Shown: positions 49,885-62,803 of the stretch, in pieces | How positions within the stretch are numbered: the stretch's first letter is position 1 | How the letters are laid out: each line of letters starts with the position of its first letter | Assembly: GCA_029379385.1 (NCBI GenBank) | Contig: CM055614.1 | Location: 2,232,001-2,296,000, forward strand | From: Quillaja saponaria | Taxonomy: Eukaryota > Streptophyta > Magnoliopsida > Fabales > Quillajaceae | Length of the DNA: 64,000 nucleotides | Direction of reading: 5' to 3' | Position numbers and translations under genes: made by a program | Notes under the pieces: model-generated | What the model was told of the DNA's origin: nothing | The model's database searches: none | Seen by the model: the letters and a program-made list of their open reading frames with translations, nothing else

Positions 49885-52014
49885 ATGAAGGAGAAGAGGT
49901 TGAGTGGGCCATTGAGCGGTGAAGCGATGGAGAAGATATCAGAGAGGTTGTCTTCTTTGGAGAACCTGTATTTCCCCCAAGCCCTTCAATCCAATGCCAC
50001 GTACCCCTTTCAGCGCAAAGCCATTTTCCTCGACCTCCTTTCTCGATACACCGAGCTTTTCCTAGGTATTTCTCTCTCTGAAAATGTGATTCTCTGTTCG
50101 GTTTCTCAGACACTGGTGGAAAAATAAGAATTGTTGGATAACTGTGCGGCTTTTGCTTGTTCATTAGGACAAAAGTTAGGTATAATAGTTGGAATGGAAG
50201 CCTGACTCTTATAAATCCTTTCCATGTTAGTGGAAGAATGGAGAGCCAAAAGTTATATATATATATATATATATATATTAATTTATTTATTTATATGTTG
50301 GATTACAGTAATTAGTTTTTATAGTTAACTACTTAACTCTTACTAGTCTGTTAATTTTCTGGAGTCTTTTTATCGAAAAGAAATTTTATGTAATTGTATT
50401 TGCTTTTGTTATTCAGTTTTAAAGCAACCAATTTTACCACAAGTAGTTTCCTTTTTGGTTGCTGGCAATTGTTATTAGCAGGATTAGTTGATTCCACCTT
50501 GAATCTTACATGACATGTTAGTCCTCTGCTGGGCTGCAATTATCCTTTTATCTTCTGTGATGGATTGCCTAGACTTGGGAAGAGACACCTAATAATTTTG
50601 TGAGCTAAGAAAACTGAAACCTTATATTTGTAGTTCCATCGTTTTATTAGTTATGCTCCTTGAAAGTTGTGCAAGTTTCAAATGAACACAAATTTTCTTT
50701 CTTCTATTCAAACAATCCTAGGGTAGTATCGATCACATATTATATTTCCATTTCTGTTGTTTTCTGATTAAATATAAGTATGAAATTACATTTGTTTCTT
50801 TTTCTTGAGGAATTTATTCAGAACGATATGGGTCCCAACTGACATGCAATGAGCTTAGTGAATTTGACATGCTGGAGGATGATTATGAAATCAGTTGGCA
50901 CTTAAAACATCTCCGAAGCTTAATGAGCCCAACATCAGAGGAGTTGAGAACAAAATCAGTGACAGTGAAGAACCGGAGACGGGCTTACTTGGACAAACTG
51001 ATATCTGATGGGCAATACTTCAGTGAAGATGCAATGAGGGACAGAGAGCCATGTTTACATCATGAATACATTGGGAAGTTTCAGGATCTAAGCGGCAGAG
51101 GTATGGCAAGACCAGGAGAGCGGTGGTCTGAAACATTGCTGAGGAGGTCAGAGGAAGCAATTTTGGTCACAAAAATTAGAAGAGAGCAACAGAGGTTAGG
51201 TGTGGCTGAGAGAGACTGGATTGGTAATGACAGAAATCAAGAGGAGGAGGAAGATGGTGAAACCAAACAGGGAAGTGGAAATGCTCATTCTGCTGTGGTA
51301 AGTTTTATTTCATTTATCCCTTCTATTCTATGTGCATCATCTAATTGAATTTACGAAGTTTATACTAAATTTGTTTTGTCAAATACCTGTGCTATTCCTG
51401 GTGTGGAATTGGTTATTGGAAATTTATAATTTGCACCTTTTTACCTGCACTAAGCTGTTACATGAACGAGGATGTAAGAAAAGCTTGATACTTATTCAGC
51501 CAGAATAATTTTTTGCACTCCGCAAGTAAATTTAATTATTCTTATAATCCCTTGTTCCCTGATTATTGATTACTCAGTGCCTCTCTAATAATAGTCTTAC
51601 ATGTATAGTCCACCAAAGAGAGTGAATCAACAAATGTCAACAGTGCTACTGGATGGGTTCCTGTAATTCTGAATACATCCCCTTTCTGATTAGTCTATGT
51701 TGCAAATCTGAAGCTTATTATGATTTCTGAAATTATTAATTGAAGTGCTGTGAGTTTTGTATCTTTATATATTGGGAGTCTACATGACCACAATGCTTAT
51801 GATATTCTAAGTTCTAACAAATTTTATGATTTTACTTTATCTGCAGACACACTTAAAGCATTCTGATGAAACTGTTGGCACCCCATCCAACCCAGAAAGG
51901 GACAATGAGGTAGCAACTTTATCTTCAGAAGAGTTGCAGGATTGGATGGACCAATTCACCTACATCATGCAGCAGAAGTTTCTCGTAGGTGAAGATCACA
52001 AGCATTTTGATTAG
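49885..52014 (+). CDS. CCDC97-like protein (DUF2052) with premature TAG
   Basis: Three exons: 49885-50065, 50822-51297 and 51847-52014. The start MKEKRLSGPLSGEAMEKISERLSS leads into the family core FQRKAIFLDLLSRYTELFLERYGSQLT, then FDMLEDDYEISWHLKHLRS, VKNRRRAYLDKLISDGQYFSEDAMRDREP and LHHEYIGKFQD. CCDC97 relatives bind the SF3B splicing complex in animals; the plant role is unproven. The ORF ends at TAG 52012-52014, but the same frame stays open to TAA 52102-52104. It reads SGIDNDETLDEHWQKEANID then AEEKYYADD, the expected acidic tail of the family. TAG replaces what should be a Tyr codon (DY-S-x-IDNDE). It is a nonsense mutation, a sequence error, or, less likely, readthrough (TAG T). Without readthrough the protein loses about 30 residues. 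Confidence 0.87.
50255..50281. repeat. (AT)n microsatellite
   Basis: Pure alternating AT run in the first intron of the CCDC97-like gene, followed by TTTA repeats. Confidence 0.9.
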
Positions 52015-52104
52015 TCTGGGATAGACAATGATGAGACGCTTGATGAACACTGGCAGAAGGAAGCTAATATTGATGCCGAGGAGAAGTATTACGCTGATGA
52101 TTAA

Positions 52105-53035
52105 ATCAGCATTTACTTTTTGGATTTTTCTGTTCTTTTCAGCCGCAAGAGCTATACTGGATTACAAGCAATGCGTAGTGTTTGTATTACAAGGTTTAGA
52201 TCATTTTTGGTAATCATGTAAATGTGAAAGTAGTTATCTCTCTGTTCTCCCTAATTTAGACGACCAGTAAGCACTCAAATCCAGCGTATATGATATTTGC
52301 CCAATGCTTTGGATTCTGTACTATGATTTCTAGCAGAATAAGTATGGGAGAAGTTTTTACAAATCGAAGTAAAAACTAGATTTTGATAGAAGGGGAAGCA
52401 GATTCAGATTAGAGAATCCAGCATATTTTGCTTATAAGCAAGTGAAATATAAGTACTTGTTCTCTTTTGCTAACTAGTATAATTGTTGCAATGTCATAAT
52501 CATCAGCCTATTCGCAGCTTAATGTCTTGCTATAAAGGCTCATTCTTCACAACTGGTATCTGTTCGATAAGAAATGTTATTTCGTTTGTGGCTTTGTGCA
52601 TTAAAAAAAACAAACCAAAAATATCTTTAAAAGATTTTTTAATTGTGGATGAAATATAGTACTGCCACGTGCACATGAAAAACCCAAACAACAAATTAAG
52701 TGAGTTGTCAACTGCCCGCCGATTTATCGGCAACCACATTCCGAAATTCGAAACATTTTACTTTTAGTTGGTAGTAACGCCCTTTCATTGTCCCTGTCTG
52801 TCTCTGCCTCTCGCTGTTATTTTCACTGCTTGAAAAACCCAAAGAATTCAGAGGAGAGGGATGGAAATGAAAATGAGCTAGCCTTAGCGTCTCTCCGAAA
52901 CCGAGCTGTCCATCAAAACCTTAGCCTGCAAAGCAACACCTAGGGTTTTCTCTTTGAATGGGTTATTTTTAGCCAGGTTTGGCTGATACTTCAATTGAAA
53001 TTACATTTGTGAGAGAAGAAAAGGTGAAAGGAGTT
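52105..53035. promoter_or_regulatory. CCDC97-like 3' UTR and CK2 beta promoter/leader
   Basis: The right part (about 52780-53035), with CT-rich stretches, is the probable CK2 beta leader. No additional gene was seen. Confidence 0.4.
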
Positions 53036-56000
53036 ATGTATAGAGATCGAGGTGTTGTTGGGTCGAGGTCGGAGGTGAATTCCGTTGATCGGAGGCGAAT
53101 CAACGATGCCCTGGATAAACAGCTGGAGCGATCCTCGCCGTCCACTTCCAGAACTATTAACGGCAAGGATAGGTCTGTGCCGTCGGTGTTGACGGCAAAG
53201 TTGCAACCTGACCACAGGGAGTCTCGCTCCGGGTCGCTTCCTAAAAACACCAACTCCGATGGTCAGAACCTTTCGTTTTTGTGCTTTTTACTTGTTGAAT
53301 TGTTCTGTTTCTTTTCTCTTTTCTTGTTTGATTATTCATTGTTGTTAGGATCCGATCCGTTCTCTCAGTACCAATGGCCTTGTTTGGTAGGACGGAAGGA
53401 GATAGAAGAAATTCTTTCATTTTGCTACAAAATAGATTCCATTTTCTCTTTGCTCCATCTAGTTTTTCTTCTGCAATCAACACCCTAGTGTTCGATAAAT
53501 TTTTGTAAAAAAAATTCGGATCTTTCAAGTTTATTAAATTTAGGTTGTAGTTTAACTTCTGTTATATTCAATAATGTGGATTGGATTGGGATGTAATATA
53601 TACTAGACTGTCAATTTTCAAGACTCTTTGAATGTCTGGAGCAATGGGATGTATAATTTAGTATCTAGGTCCAGTCCATTAACTAAAAAATGTATTCTTG
53701 AATTGTTTAAAGTCGTTGAGATGGGCGAAAGTCTTATGTTTTCACTGTATTCCTATCAGTTCATAGTGTTATTAACTTGGTTACTTTTTTTTTTTATGTA
53801 ATTGCTTTTCTTATGAATTTGTTGAATTCTTATGAATTATGGCAAATATTAGTCGAAGAAAAGAATATATTAATATATTGTGTAAGTTGTTGAATATTAT
53901 AGTTTTGAGTTCTATTGATGCAAAGGGAAATATCATCAACAAAGCTACCCAGGTATGTTAGATGAACTGGGTCATTAGATTTTCATAATTGACTGTAAAT
54001 CAATGCAGAATGAAAAAGGCAGATGAATTAAAATCATATTTTCATATATGAAACAATTTGATGTTGAGACACAATTCACTTTTATTAACTATTTATAATC
54101 ATATGCTGACAGCAGTAAGAATTACAGACCATATTTTCAGAATCTTCAGATAGTTATGCAGCCATAAAGATAAACAGATTATAAACATCCTTCTAGTTTT
54201 GCTGCTTTACAGAAATGGTAATAGAAGATTCTTCGAACTAGATAATATTCATGGTAAACAAGATTCATCCAACCAGTTGTACCTTGGAGCCTCATTTGTT
54301 CCAGGTTGAGGCAATAGATAACAAAATTGTAAGCTATATGGCTGGGCATTTTATGCAGTTTTGTTTTGTCCATCTTACATCGGCTTTGTTGTTGACTTGC
54401 TTTTGTGTTTAGTGTTGTTTGATTTTATAAGGAATGTTACCACTACCTTATGATTATATGCTAGAGCCTATTTAATCAGCTGGTCTATGTTTTATGTACT
54501 GAATGCAGAAGAATCTGAAACAGACAGTGAAGAATCAGATGTTAGTGGTTCTGATGCAGATGACACATCTTGGATCTCATGGTTTTGCAATCTGCGAGGA
54601 AATGAGTTCTTTTGTGAAGTTGATGACGATTACATACAAGATGACTTTAATCTGTGTGGGTTAAGCAGTCAAGTTCCCTACTATGATTATGCACTGGATT
54701 TGATTTTGGATGTTGAATCCTCTCATGGTAAGCTTATAATGTGTTTGCAGACCCTTTTTGCAAGTATTTTATCAAAAAAGAGATGATTTAAATAAACGTA
54801 TTCTTCATACTAGTCCAATATATGATGTAGTAAATCCTTTGGTACTGTATCATTTTCTGAAAGTTCTGGGGTAATGAGAAATTTTTTTTTTTTTTTTTCT
54901 CAATATAATTCCTATGACAATGTCTCCTTGAACCTGATTTCCAGTTCTATAAGCAATATGCCTGTAACCATAATTATTTGGTTGTTGGCTCTTTTTGTAA
55001 TGGCCGTTTTTTCATTGGTTGGAATGGATAGGCGATATGTTTACAGAGGAACAAAATGAGTTAGTTGAATCAGCGGCAGAAATGCTTTATGGTCTTATCC
55101 ATGCCCGCTACATATTAACAAGCAAAGGAATGGCCGCTATGGTGAGATTTTTCTGTCAATTGTCTATGCTTCATGCTACGACCATTGTATTAGGCAATTG
55201 TAAGATTTATGACTCTGTAATCTTTGCAGCTGGACAAGTATAAAAACTATGACTTTGGCAGATGTCCAAGAGTTTACTGCTGTGGACAACCCTGCCTTCC
55301 AGTTGGTCAGTCAGACATTCCACGGTCAAGTACTGTGAAGATATACTGCCCTAGGTGTGAAGATGTCTACTATCCTCGATCCAAGTATCAAGGTAGTATC
55401 CTCATATTTTTGCAAGATGTGGCTGGTGTCTCAGCATGCCTTTCATAATTTGATTTCTCTGCACTCTTGCACATTTATTCTTTGTTTTTCTGTTGTGGTT
55501 GTTGTGTGTACTGTGTAGGTTTGCCAGTTCATATCAATGGAGTATTAGGTTTTTATTGTTTGACTTTTCATTTACATTTAGCTGTGGTGTTTTCATTTTT
55601 GCAATAAAGGGTACTGCACTTGGGTTTAAAGTACCACCACCGTGTATGATGGTTAAAAGTGTATCAATATAAGTGCTGTTATAGGTTTTTGAATGTGTTA
55701 GAGATTCTTTTGAATTTGACCCAGATGCATTGGTAAATAATGTATGAGAAAACTAAATCACGTGGCAGGATATGAAAATATGTAAGGCTTAATAATGGAA
55801 GGAGAAATGCATATATTTCTGTTTTTGAATTTTCCACTCAGCCTGTATTCTCATTGTTACTATTTATTTTCCATCCTTTCATATTTTCCATCCTTTCATC
55901 TACTCCAGCTTTTCAATGATAATTTAATGCTAGATATATATTTCTTTATGAAATGATTGTGTGGCCTTTACTTAATCACATCTACATGTAAATTTGTGTT

Positions 56001-56194
56001 TGATTATATGGTCGAACATTGTATCATCTACTTCATTACCTAGATTTCCTTGACGCTATATAGACATTGATGGAGCCTATTTTGGAACCACATTCCCTCA
56101 CCTCTTCTTGATGACTTATGGTAATCACAAGCCACAGAAGCCATCGCAGAGCTATGTTCCAAGGGTGTTCGGATTCAAAATTCACAGGCCATGA
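53036..56194 (+). CDS. CKB: Casein kinase II regulatory subunit beta
   Basis: Regulatory subunit of the CK2 tetramer; it dimerises through a zinc finger and steers the catalytic alpha subunits. Five exons: 53036-53261, 54509-54727, 55032-55141, 55230-55392 and 56064-56194, giving 282 aa (Arabidopsis CKBs about 280). The first about 90 residues are the plant-specific Arg/Ser-rich extension with an acidic end ([20 protein letters not shown]). The core starts [31 protein letters not shown]. The zinc finger cysteines are CPRVYCCGQ (C-x5-C) and [10 protein letters not shown] (C-x2-C). The alpha-binding end is [22 protein letters not shown] then FGFKIHRP. In Arabidopsis a CKB gene (CKB3) and an eL43 gene are neighbours, as I recall; the eL43 gene about 7 kb downstream here may reflect that old linkage. 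Confidence 0.97.
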
Positions 56195-58364
56195 AGCTGG
56201 TATTTCAGACTTTCTGAGTCGTAGTTCAAACAAGTATGTATCATTTAACTTATGTTTTATAGTGTTCCTTGCCGAAGTTCAGTGGATTATAAAGCTTCCA
56301 CATTAGTACAATTTAGATCTCCTACTACGTGTTTTGGAACATAATGTATAGAAATATGTAGATATGTGGAGCAAGTTCTTAATTTCAGCTTCTAATATAA
56401 TGAGCTTCACTAGTTAGCTAGATACTTGAATGTTCTTGGGGGCTTATTCCTATTAGTTCCTTGTAATAAGCTTCATTGCATGATTACTCAGAGAATTAGA
56501 TATTATTTGTTCCAAACCAAATTTTATATAAATGAGTGCATCCCTTTTCTTGTTTTCTTAAGTAGTGCTTGAGTTAAAGTGGATTTGGCCTCAAATGTTT
56601 GGGTTTGGATTTCAAATTATTTTGATATAGAGGTGTAAAGCTGAATAATTTGAAATCAAATTTGCGAAACCAAACAGTGATCATGTATGTATGTGGGTAG
56701 TTGGGTTGGGATAGAAAGAATAAGATGGGAATTGGATGGGCTTTTTCTCGTTGGCATAATGACATTAAGCAATGATTATGGATGACACAGAAGAGAATAA
56801 TTGAAGGTACTTTAAAGAAAAAACCTTTTTGCAAATCAAACAGACAGATTATTAGACTTCATACATTAGTGGTTTCCCTTCACATGCTCTGTTTTCTTCT
56901 TTTATATTATTCTCTATACAAAATACATTTTGGAAAACAAAGACACTGCCATTTGGATTGTATTGGACGTGGAAGAGTTGGAGTTGATACTAGGTAAGAG
57001 ACCAAGTTGGATATTATGGGTTGGCCATGAAAAGGAGAGGCAAAGTCGGATAAGAACAAAACAAAGCTACGCAATTGCACAATCATGTAGACGGCGATGC
57101 TAGACTTCCCTCTTTTGTACCTTCCACCACCAATAATTAATTAATTCTATATTCCCGAAAATTTGGTGTTTTCTCTCTCGAATGGAGGTGTGTTATATTT
57201 AATTCAAGAGTTTTATCATAAACAACAATATGATTGATTGGATTATAATATCACACACTTTTTCTTGTTTGGTGTTGAAGAAAGTAATAGTTCGATTTTT
57301 CCTTTTCTTTTTTTAGTTCTTGTTGCATACTAATTGTAGTCTTAGGTGGGGACATTAATTATTAACAAACATATGCTTTTACATAATATCATTTTTTTTT
57401 TGTGTGAAATATTTTAATATCAGTGAGTACTTAAATTAGGAAAAATAATTAATGTAGTGCATTCTTCTCTTAAAAAAAAAAAGGCGAAGACTACTAGTTG
57501 ATTACATAGATGGTGATTATTGTTATAATTCAGGTTAATTTTATAATATTCGAATTCAGTTTACATTTTAATGGTTGTCCAAGTCCAACGTTTTCTTTGG
57601 GTGTGTGTGGTGAAAAAGAAAAGAAAAACGAGGAGTGGCGTTGCCGTAAATTTAGTACGGACGTGTACTCTTTCCTTTTACTTTCCAATTTAGGAAAGCC
57701 TAAACTATGGTTTATCCACAAAGTGACATACTACCAACGTGTCATATTATAAAGGATGACACGTTGATAACAGAAACTGTTAGCGTTAAACCAGTTTTCC
57801 GTTATTGAATACGTATTGTTTTGTCGTTCTGTACAAGTGGAGTTTGAGGAGAGGCGAAGCGACCACTGTTTTCATTTAGTCGGTACTCTGAGACTCATTA
57901 CCCTACAATGTGCTTGATTTTACGGAAATGCCACGCTCCCTGTTTATCATTATTATTTTACAAATAATATTATTTTAATTTAAATTCAACTGAATTAATT
58001 ATTTAATTTGAATTAGACAGTATCAAAAAATAATAAATACAAAAGCAGATTTTTCCAAAAATTTGAAAAGAAATTAGAGAAAATGGTATTTCTGTAAATT
58101 TCAAAGAGGCCAGGGCCTATAGTTTAAGATCTTCCTTTGCACTTAAATCTCACTATCCATATCATTCTACACAAAAACGGACTACTGCTCCCAGCTGCGG
58201 TTCTCTATATCAGAAACCACCAAATCAGACACCCATGCCAAAATCAGAAACAGCAACACAAAATTCCACAATTTCAATCACTGAGAGACAAAAATTCTAC
58301 AAATAAGTTTTCAGGAAAACACAGAACACACACAGAGAGCGTTATACTCCATTTTTGTATGTAA
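56195..58364. other. Intergenic region between CK2 beta and the MORN gene
   Basis: CK2 beta 3' UTR on the left, MORN promoter and leader on the right. No gene between. An inverted repeat at 57735-57766 is listed separately. Confidence 0.45.
57735..57766. promoter_or_regulatory. 11-bp inverted repeat with two ACGTGTC (ABRE-like) cores
   Basis: CAACGTGTCAT (57735-57745) and its exact inverse ATGACACGTTG (57756-57766) are separated by ten AT-rich bases. Each arm contains ACGTGTC, a known ABRE-type bZIP site, about 600 bases upstream of the MORN gene ATG. It could be a paired bZIP site or the end of a small hairpin element. Confidence 0.55.
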
Positions 58365-61300
58365 ATGCATCAAAAAGTACCTGAATTTCAGATCGGAAAA
58401 GAAAGCAGAAGCGTCTCTTCCGATTCCAACCCATCTCTGCCACTTCCCTTTTCTACAAGCCTCCAAATCCAAAACCAATTGAATCGCCAAAAAGATACCA
58501 CCTTGAATTCAAACCAATCCCAGTCACAAATCCATCTTACAATCCAAATACCACCAATACCTTCCCGTCAACTCCACCCACCTAACCCTCCACCACGAAC
58601 CCAACAAAACAACTTCCATCATGAACCCATCTCCAATAGTCCGTCAGCATCCCATACCCCTCTTTCAACTCCCCACAAAAGGCCTATTATGACACAAAGT
58701 TCTTCAACACTTTCCAATTCTCCTACTCTATCATCTCTCCGCCATAATCAACAACAAAATCAGCTAGCAGAATCATCGTCACCATCCTTCTCATGTTGTA
58801 CTTCATTCACAACCCCTTTTGTTTCAAATTCTTTTACTCCAAATTTTCTTCGCCATCTTCGCTGTGCTCGTCTGCTTCGGCTCCACTTCCGCTTTCTTAT
58901 AGCCCTTTCACTGCCTTCCTTTTACTTTTTCATTCCAAATCCTGGGCGCTCTTTCTTAATAGATTTTCTCTCTGTAATCGCTTTCTCAGCGGCACTTTTG
59001 TTTTCTCTTAATTTAGCACTCCCTCGATTGCCCTCAATTCGCCTATTTTTGGCTCGATCGTTCCCAATAAAACTTTGTTCATCTTTCTGTGCCACAAAGC
59101 CTCATCAGCCTATTCTGTGGTCAATTGGGTCGAAGCCTAAGCCAGAAAAGAGAGCAACTTCGGGGTCTTGGGTGCAAGTTTACAGTAATGGTGATGCATA
59201 TGAAGGCGAATTCCATAAAGGGAAGTGTTCAGGTAGCGGGGTCTATTATTATCATATGAGTGGGAGATATGAGGGTGCTTGGGTTGACGGGAAGTATGAT
59301 GGATATGGTGTTGAGACATGGGCAAGAGGAAGCCGGTATCGTGGGCAATACAGACAGGGATTAAGGCATGGCATTGGGATTTATAGGTTTTATACTGGTG
59401 ATGTCTATGCTGGGGAATGGTCCAATGGGCAGTGTCATGGGTGTGGAGTACATAGTTGCGAGGATGGCAGCAGATATGTTGGGGAATTCAAGTGGGGCGT
59501 GAAACATGGACTCGGCAATTACCATTTCAGGTAAATTTTAGATTTTTAGACTCCGGGTATGAAGCATGTCTATCAGATTTTTACATATTCTCTATTGATT
59601 GAAATCAATGCTTGGGTTAAGCTTCACTAAAACAGCACATGGTTCCATGCTTTCTGGAGCCCTCTTTGGAATACGGATACGTACATTTTTAGTTACCCTT
59701 TAGGGACAGTGCGAATGAAGTGATGAATTGAAATCAATGAGTTAAGTTCCATGGTGTGCAGAGATGGTGGCTTGGGTTTTCTGGTTGAAAGTAGTTGAAT
59801 TTGGGGTTGCATGCACATTCTTTTACTGAATATTACGCTTTTTTGGTTCTATTTGAGACATGGCTATGAATAATCTCATTATAGGCAATCTCCATTGTCT
59901 TTAAAGACGCTTTGAATTCTCTGCAGCCAAAACTTATAAATCTGTTTTTACGTTGGTTTGTAGACATGAGAAGTATCAGCTTGTGGGTTTGTGTATTTTC
60001 AACTGAACAAGTTCTGTTGCTTCCAGTCATGAGTTCATAAAATAGGAAAGTATCTTAGTCATGAGCAATGAATTTCACGAGTTGTTTTCTCATTGATGTA
60101 TTCTGTGCCAATTTCATGTAAAGGAAGTTGTTGACTCAGATTTGAAGTTATAGTTACCCCGTAATTGAAACCCAAATGGAAAGGTTGTGGGTTTTATCAT
60201 TTCTCATTCACTTCCCGTTAAGGCGTCTCTCCATGAAAACTAGAGTCTAAAAAGTTTTGTGTTCTTTCTGGATCTCTGGTCTTGGTTCTATGTATTTGTC
60301 CTCTGCTTGAACTGTCTCCAGAACCTTTTTAACCTCAAGGTGGGTGACAAAATGAAAGTTTTCTTAGAGACACTTCCATTATGATCTGATTGTTTCTTTA
60401 AAGAGGAAAGATGTTGGTAGAGAACATACTGAGAAACAAGAGAAGGTGAAATCTTATTGGAGAATAACAGAAGTGTAGTTTGTCTCTAGAATATTTCCAT
60501 GAGTAAGTTCTATGCAGATCCTGATTCCAGATTCTTTTTCTTTTGGGAAGGTGTATCGGGAGGGTGGGGGGATTGATTTGATCTATAGTGACTGGAAATG
60601 GCATTTTAGAAATGATAAATTATCTGATTCTCACAATGGTTTCCCTTGTGGCATTTTAGGAATGATAAATTGTCTGATTCTCACAATGGTTTCCCTTGTG
60701 GCATTTTAGGAATGATAAATTGTCTGATTCTCACAATGGTTTCCCTCGTCGCCAGCAATGATGATTTATTGCCTTGTTTAATTAAGTATTGAATTCTGAG
60801 TCTTATTTTGTCAGCACTTATAATTTCCATCCTTGACTTTAAATGTTACTTTCTCTACAGCAACCAAAGAAATCTGCCTCTGGAAGCAGACAAAGTGTTT
60901 GCTAATTAGTAATATTGTAGCCAGTGCTATAACTGATTTATTTTCATATATACCAAATGCTCGATTGCTGAAAATTTTGTTGATGCTAGTCAAAGGTGGC
61001 TGCATCTAAGTTGCATCTTTTTTGGCTGGTATTTCTTCTAATCTTTTATGTATGCTAATGCAGAAATGGGGACATATATGCTGGTGAGTATTTTGCAGAC
61101 AAGATGCATGGTTTTGGGGTCTATCAATTTGGAAATGGACATCGGTATGAAGGAGCGTGGCATGAGGGTATAAGACAGGGATTTGGCATGTACACTTTCA
61201 GAAATGGGGAGGCACAATCTGGTCACTGGCAGAATGGAGTTCTTGATAATCTTAGCATGCAAAACATCCATCCTGGTTCTCTCTGTGTTGTCAACCATAC

Positions 61301-61884
61301 CAGAGTCCTTAATGCAATCCAGGTAATTCTTCTTGTCACCCTCACGCTGAAGCAACATTCCTATGCTTCTACATGATATGATTTTAAGAACGATTGAAAT
61401 AAAAGAGGAAAATAGTAGGAGTATATAGCATGTGGCTTCGTTGCTATTAATTTCCATATGTGATCACATCAGGTGACACGTTTCTTGTTTTTAATCTTAA
61501 TCCTATCAAACTCCATTTATAAGTTAGGCTTTTGGAAGACATAATCTTGCTTTTGCTTGCTGGATATGAAAAGAGAAATTATGTCTGAAATCTGGTAATA
61601 CCTGGAACTTCTATTTGGTATAATTCGTACTGAGCTTCAAGTAGCTCTGCATAATTGCGTGGATGGCTTTTGGCTTTGACCTTGCACCACTGCCCTCAAC
61701 TTATTGAATGCTGTCTTCTGAGCAGGAAGCACGGCGTGCTTCTGAGAAAGCATATGATGTAGTAAAGGTGGACGAAAGGGTGAGTAAATCCATAGCTGAT
61801 GCAAATAAAGCAGCAAATGCAGCCAGAGTTGCGGCTGTAAAGGCTGTCCAAAACAGAATGCATCATAATAACAACGATCAATGA
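58365..61884 (+). CDS. MORN-repeat protein with membrane segments
   Basis: Three exons: 58365-59530, 61064-61322 and 61735-61884, giving 524 aa. Residues 1-150 are low-complexity (Ser, Pro, Gln, Asn). Residues about 165-245 hold two or more hydrophobic stretches (FLIALSLPSFYFFI, FLIDFLSVIAFSAALLFSLNLAL). From about residue 265 there are seven or eight MORN repeats of the YEGEFxxGKxxGxGVY type, e.g. DAYEGEFHKGKCSGSGVYYY, YRGQYRQGLRHGIGIYRF and YEGAWHEGIRQGFGMYTF. The C-terminal 50 residues form an Ala-rich charged helix (DANKAANAARVAAVKAVQ). MORN repeats bind membranes or phosphoinositides. No lipid-kinase domain is present, so this is not a PIP5K. It resembles the plant membrane MORN family; the function is unassigned. 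Confidence 0.9.
60601..60750. repeat. 50-bp minisatellite, three exact-length units
   Basis: Units at 60601-60650, 60651-60700 and 60701-60750 begin GCATTTTAG. Units 2 and 3 differ at two bases or so. It lies in the large first intron of the MORN gene. Confidence 0.95.
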
Positions 61885-62803
61885 TTGGCCAAGACAAAAA
61901 TACGGTGGAAAAAAAGAAATATGTTCTAGTGTTTGACTTTAAAGAATCGTATTTCTTCTGTTGTTTCCTTTTCTTTTTTTCTCTCATGCTGGTTTGTGCT
62001 TTTCTCGAGGTACCTGCTTGGAACCACACTGCCATTGATTACATGGCTGATGGTGGAGCAAGTAGTTCTCCCATTTGCTGCCTTTATTCAATATGTACAG
62101 AAGATGAGCAAGACTTCTAATGAGATAATTATAATGTATGGGAAGGGCGTCACCAAAAGGTGTCGAATTTTAGCAGTATTTTAGTTTCAATTTTGGTTTA
62201 CCCGAAATTGTAGTTATTCATTACGTGTGTACTGGTGCCAGGCTGAATGCACGGCCAGGGTGTTAATGTATTGGCCTTGATTTGGATGAGAATTTGAATC
62301 CCACAGGAGATCTATGCGTGACAACCAGACCCAATGCTTTCTATTTAATTTCAAAACAAATCTGTTTTCCTTCTAATGACATGTACTAGGATTGGAATCT
62401 GACTACTCAAAAAAAGTCATCGTGCAGAATGGCTTTATTGTCTGGTCAGAAGCTCCAAACACAGTCACAATGCGGAATTACAGGGCAAATCAGCTGATAG
62501 CTGGAAACACGACAACAACCCATATTGTCTACTACAACTAAAAGATCATATGCAACCAACGCTTTAAGGGTCTTTAAATAAAATGAACATATTGCTCTTA
62601 TAAGAACAAGTTTCTACCCAGAAACAGGAAGATAATACTCAGATAAGGAGATCTGAAAAACCCTTGTCTTACAACTATCTTCTCTCAATATAAAACTAAA
62701 CAGTACACAGCATAATCATAGAAAAAGTTTGAACCAATGTCATCCTAATAAATGGAAAATACAAAAACCCGAGAAAGAAGCTTGACTCCCAAACTCTTCC
62801 AGT
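61885..62803. other. Convergent 3' region of MORN and eL43 genes
   Basis: 3' UTRs of two convergent genes. No further feature was recognised. Confidence 0.45.

Noticed and set aside
61637..62035. Minus-strand 132-codon frame
   Set aside because: Overlaps the last MORN exon antisense; the sense frame is family-supported.
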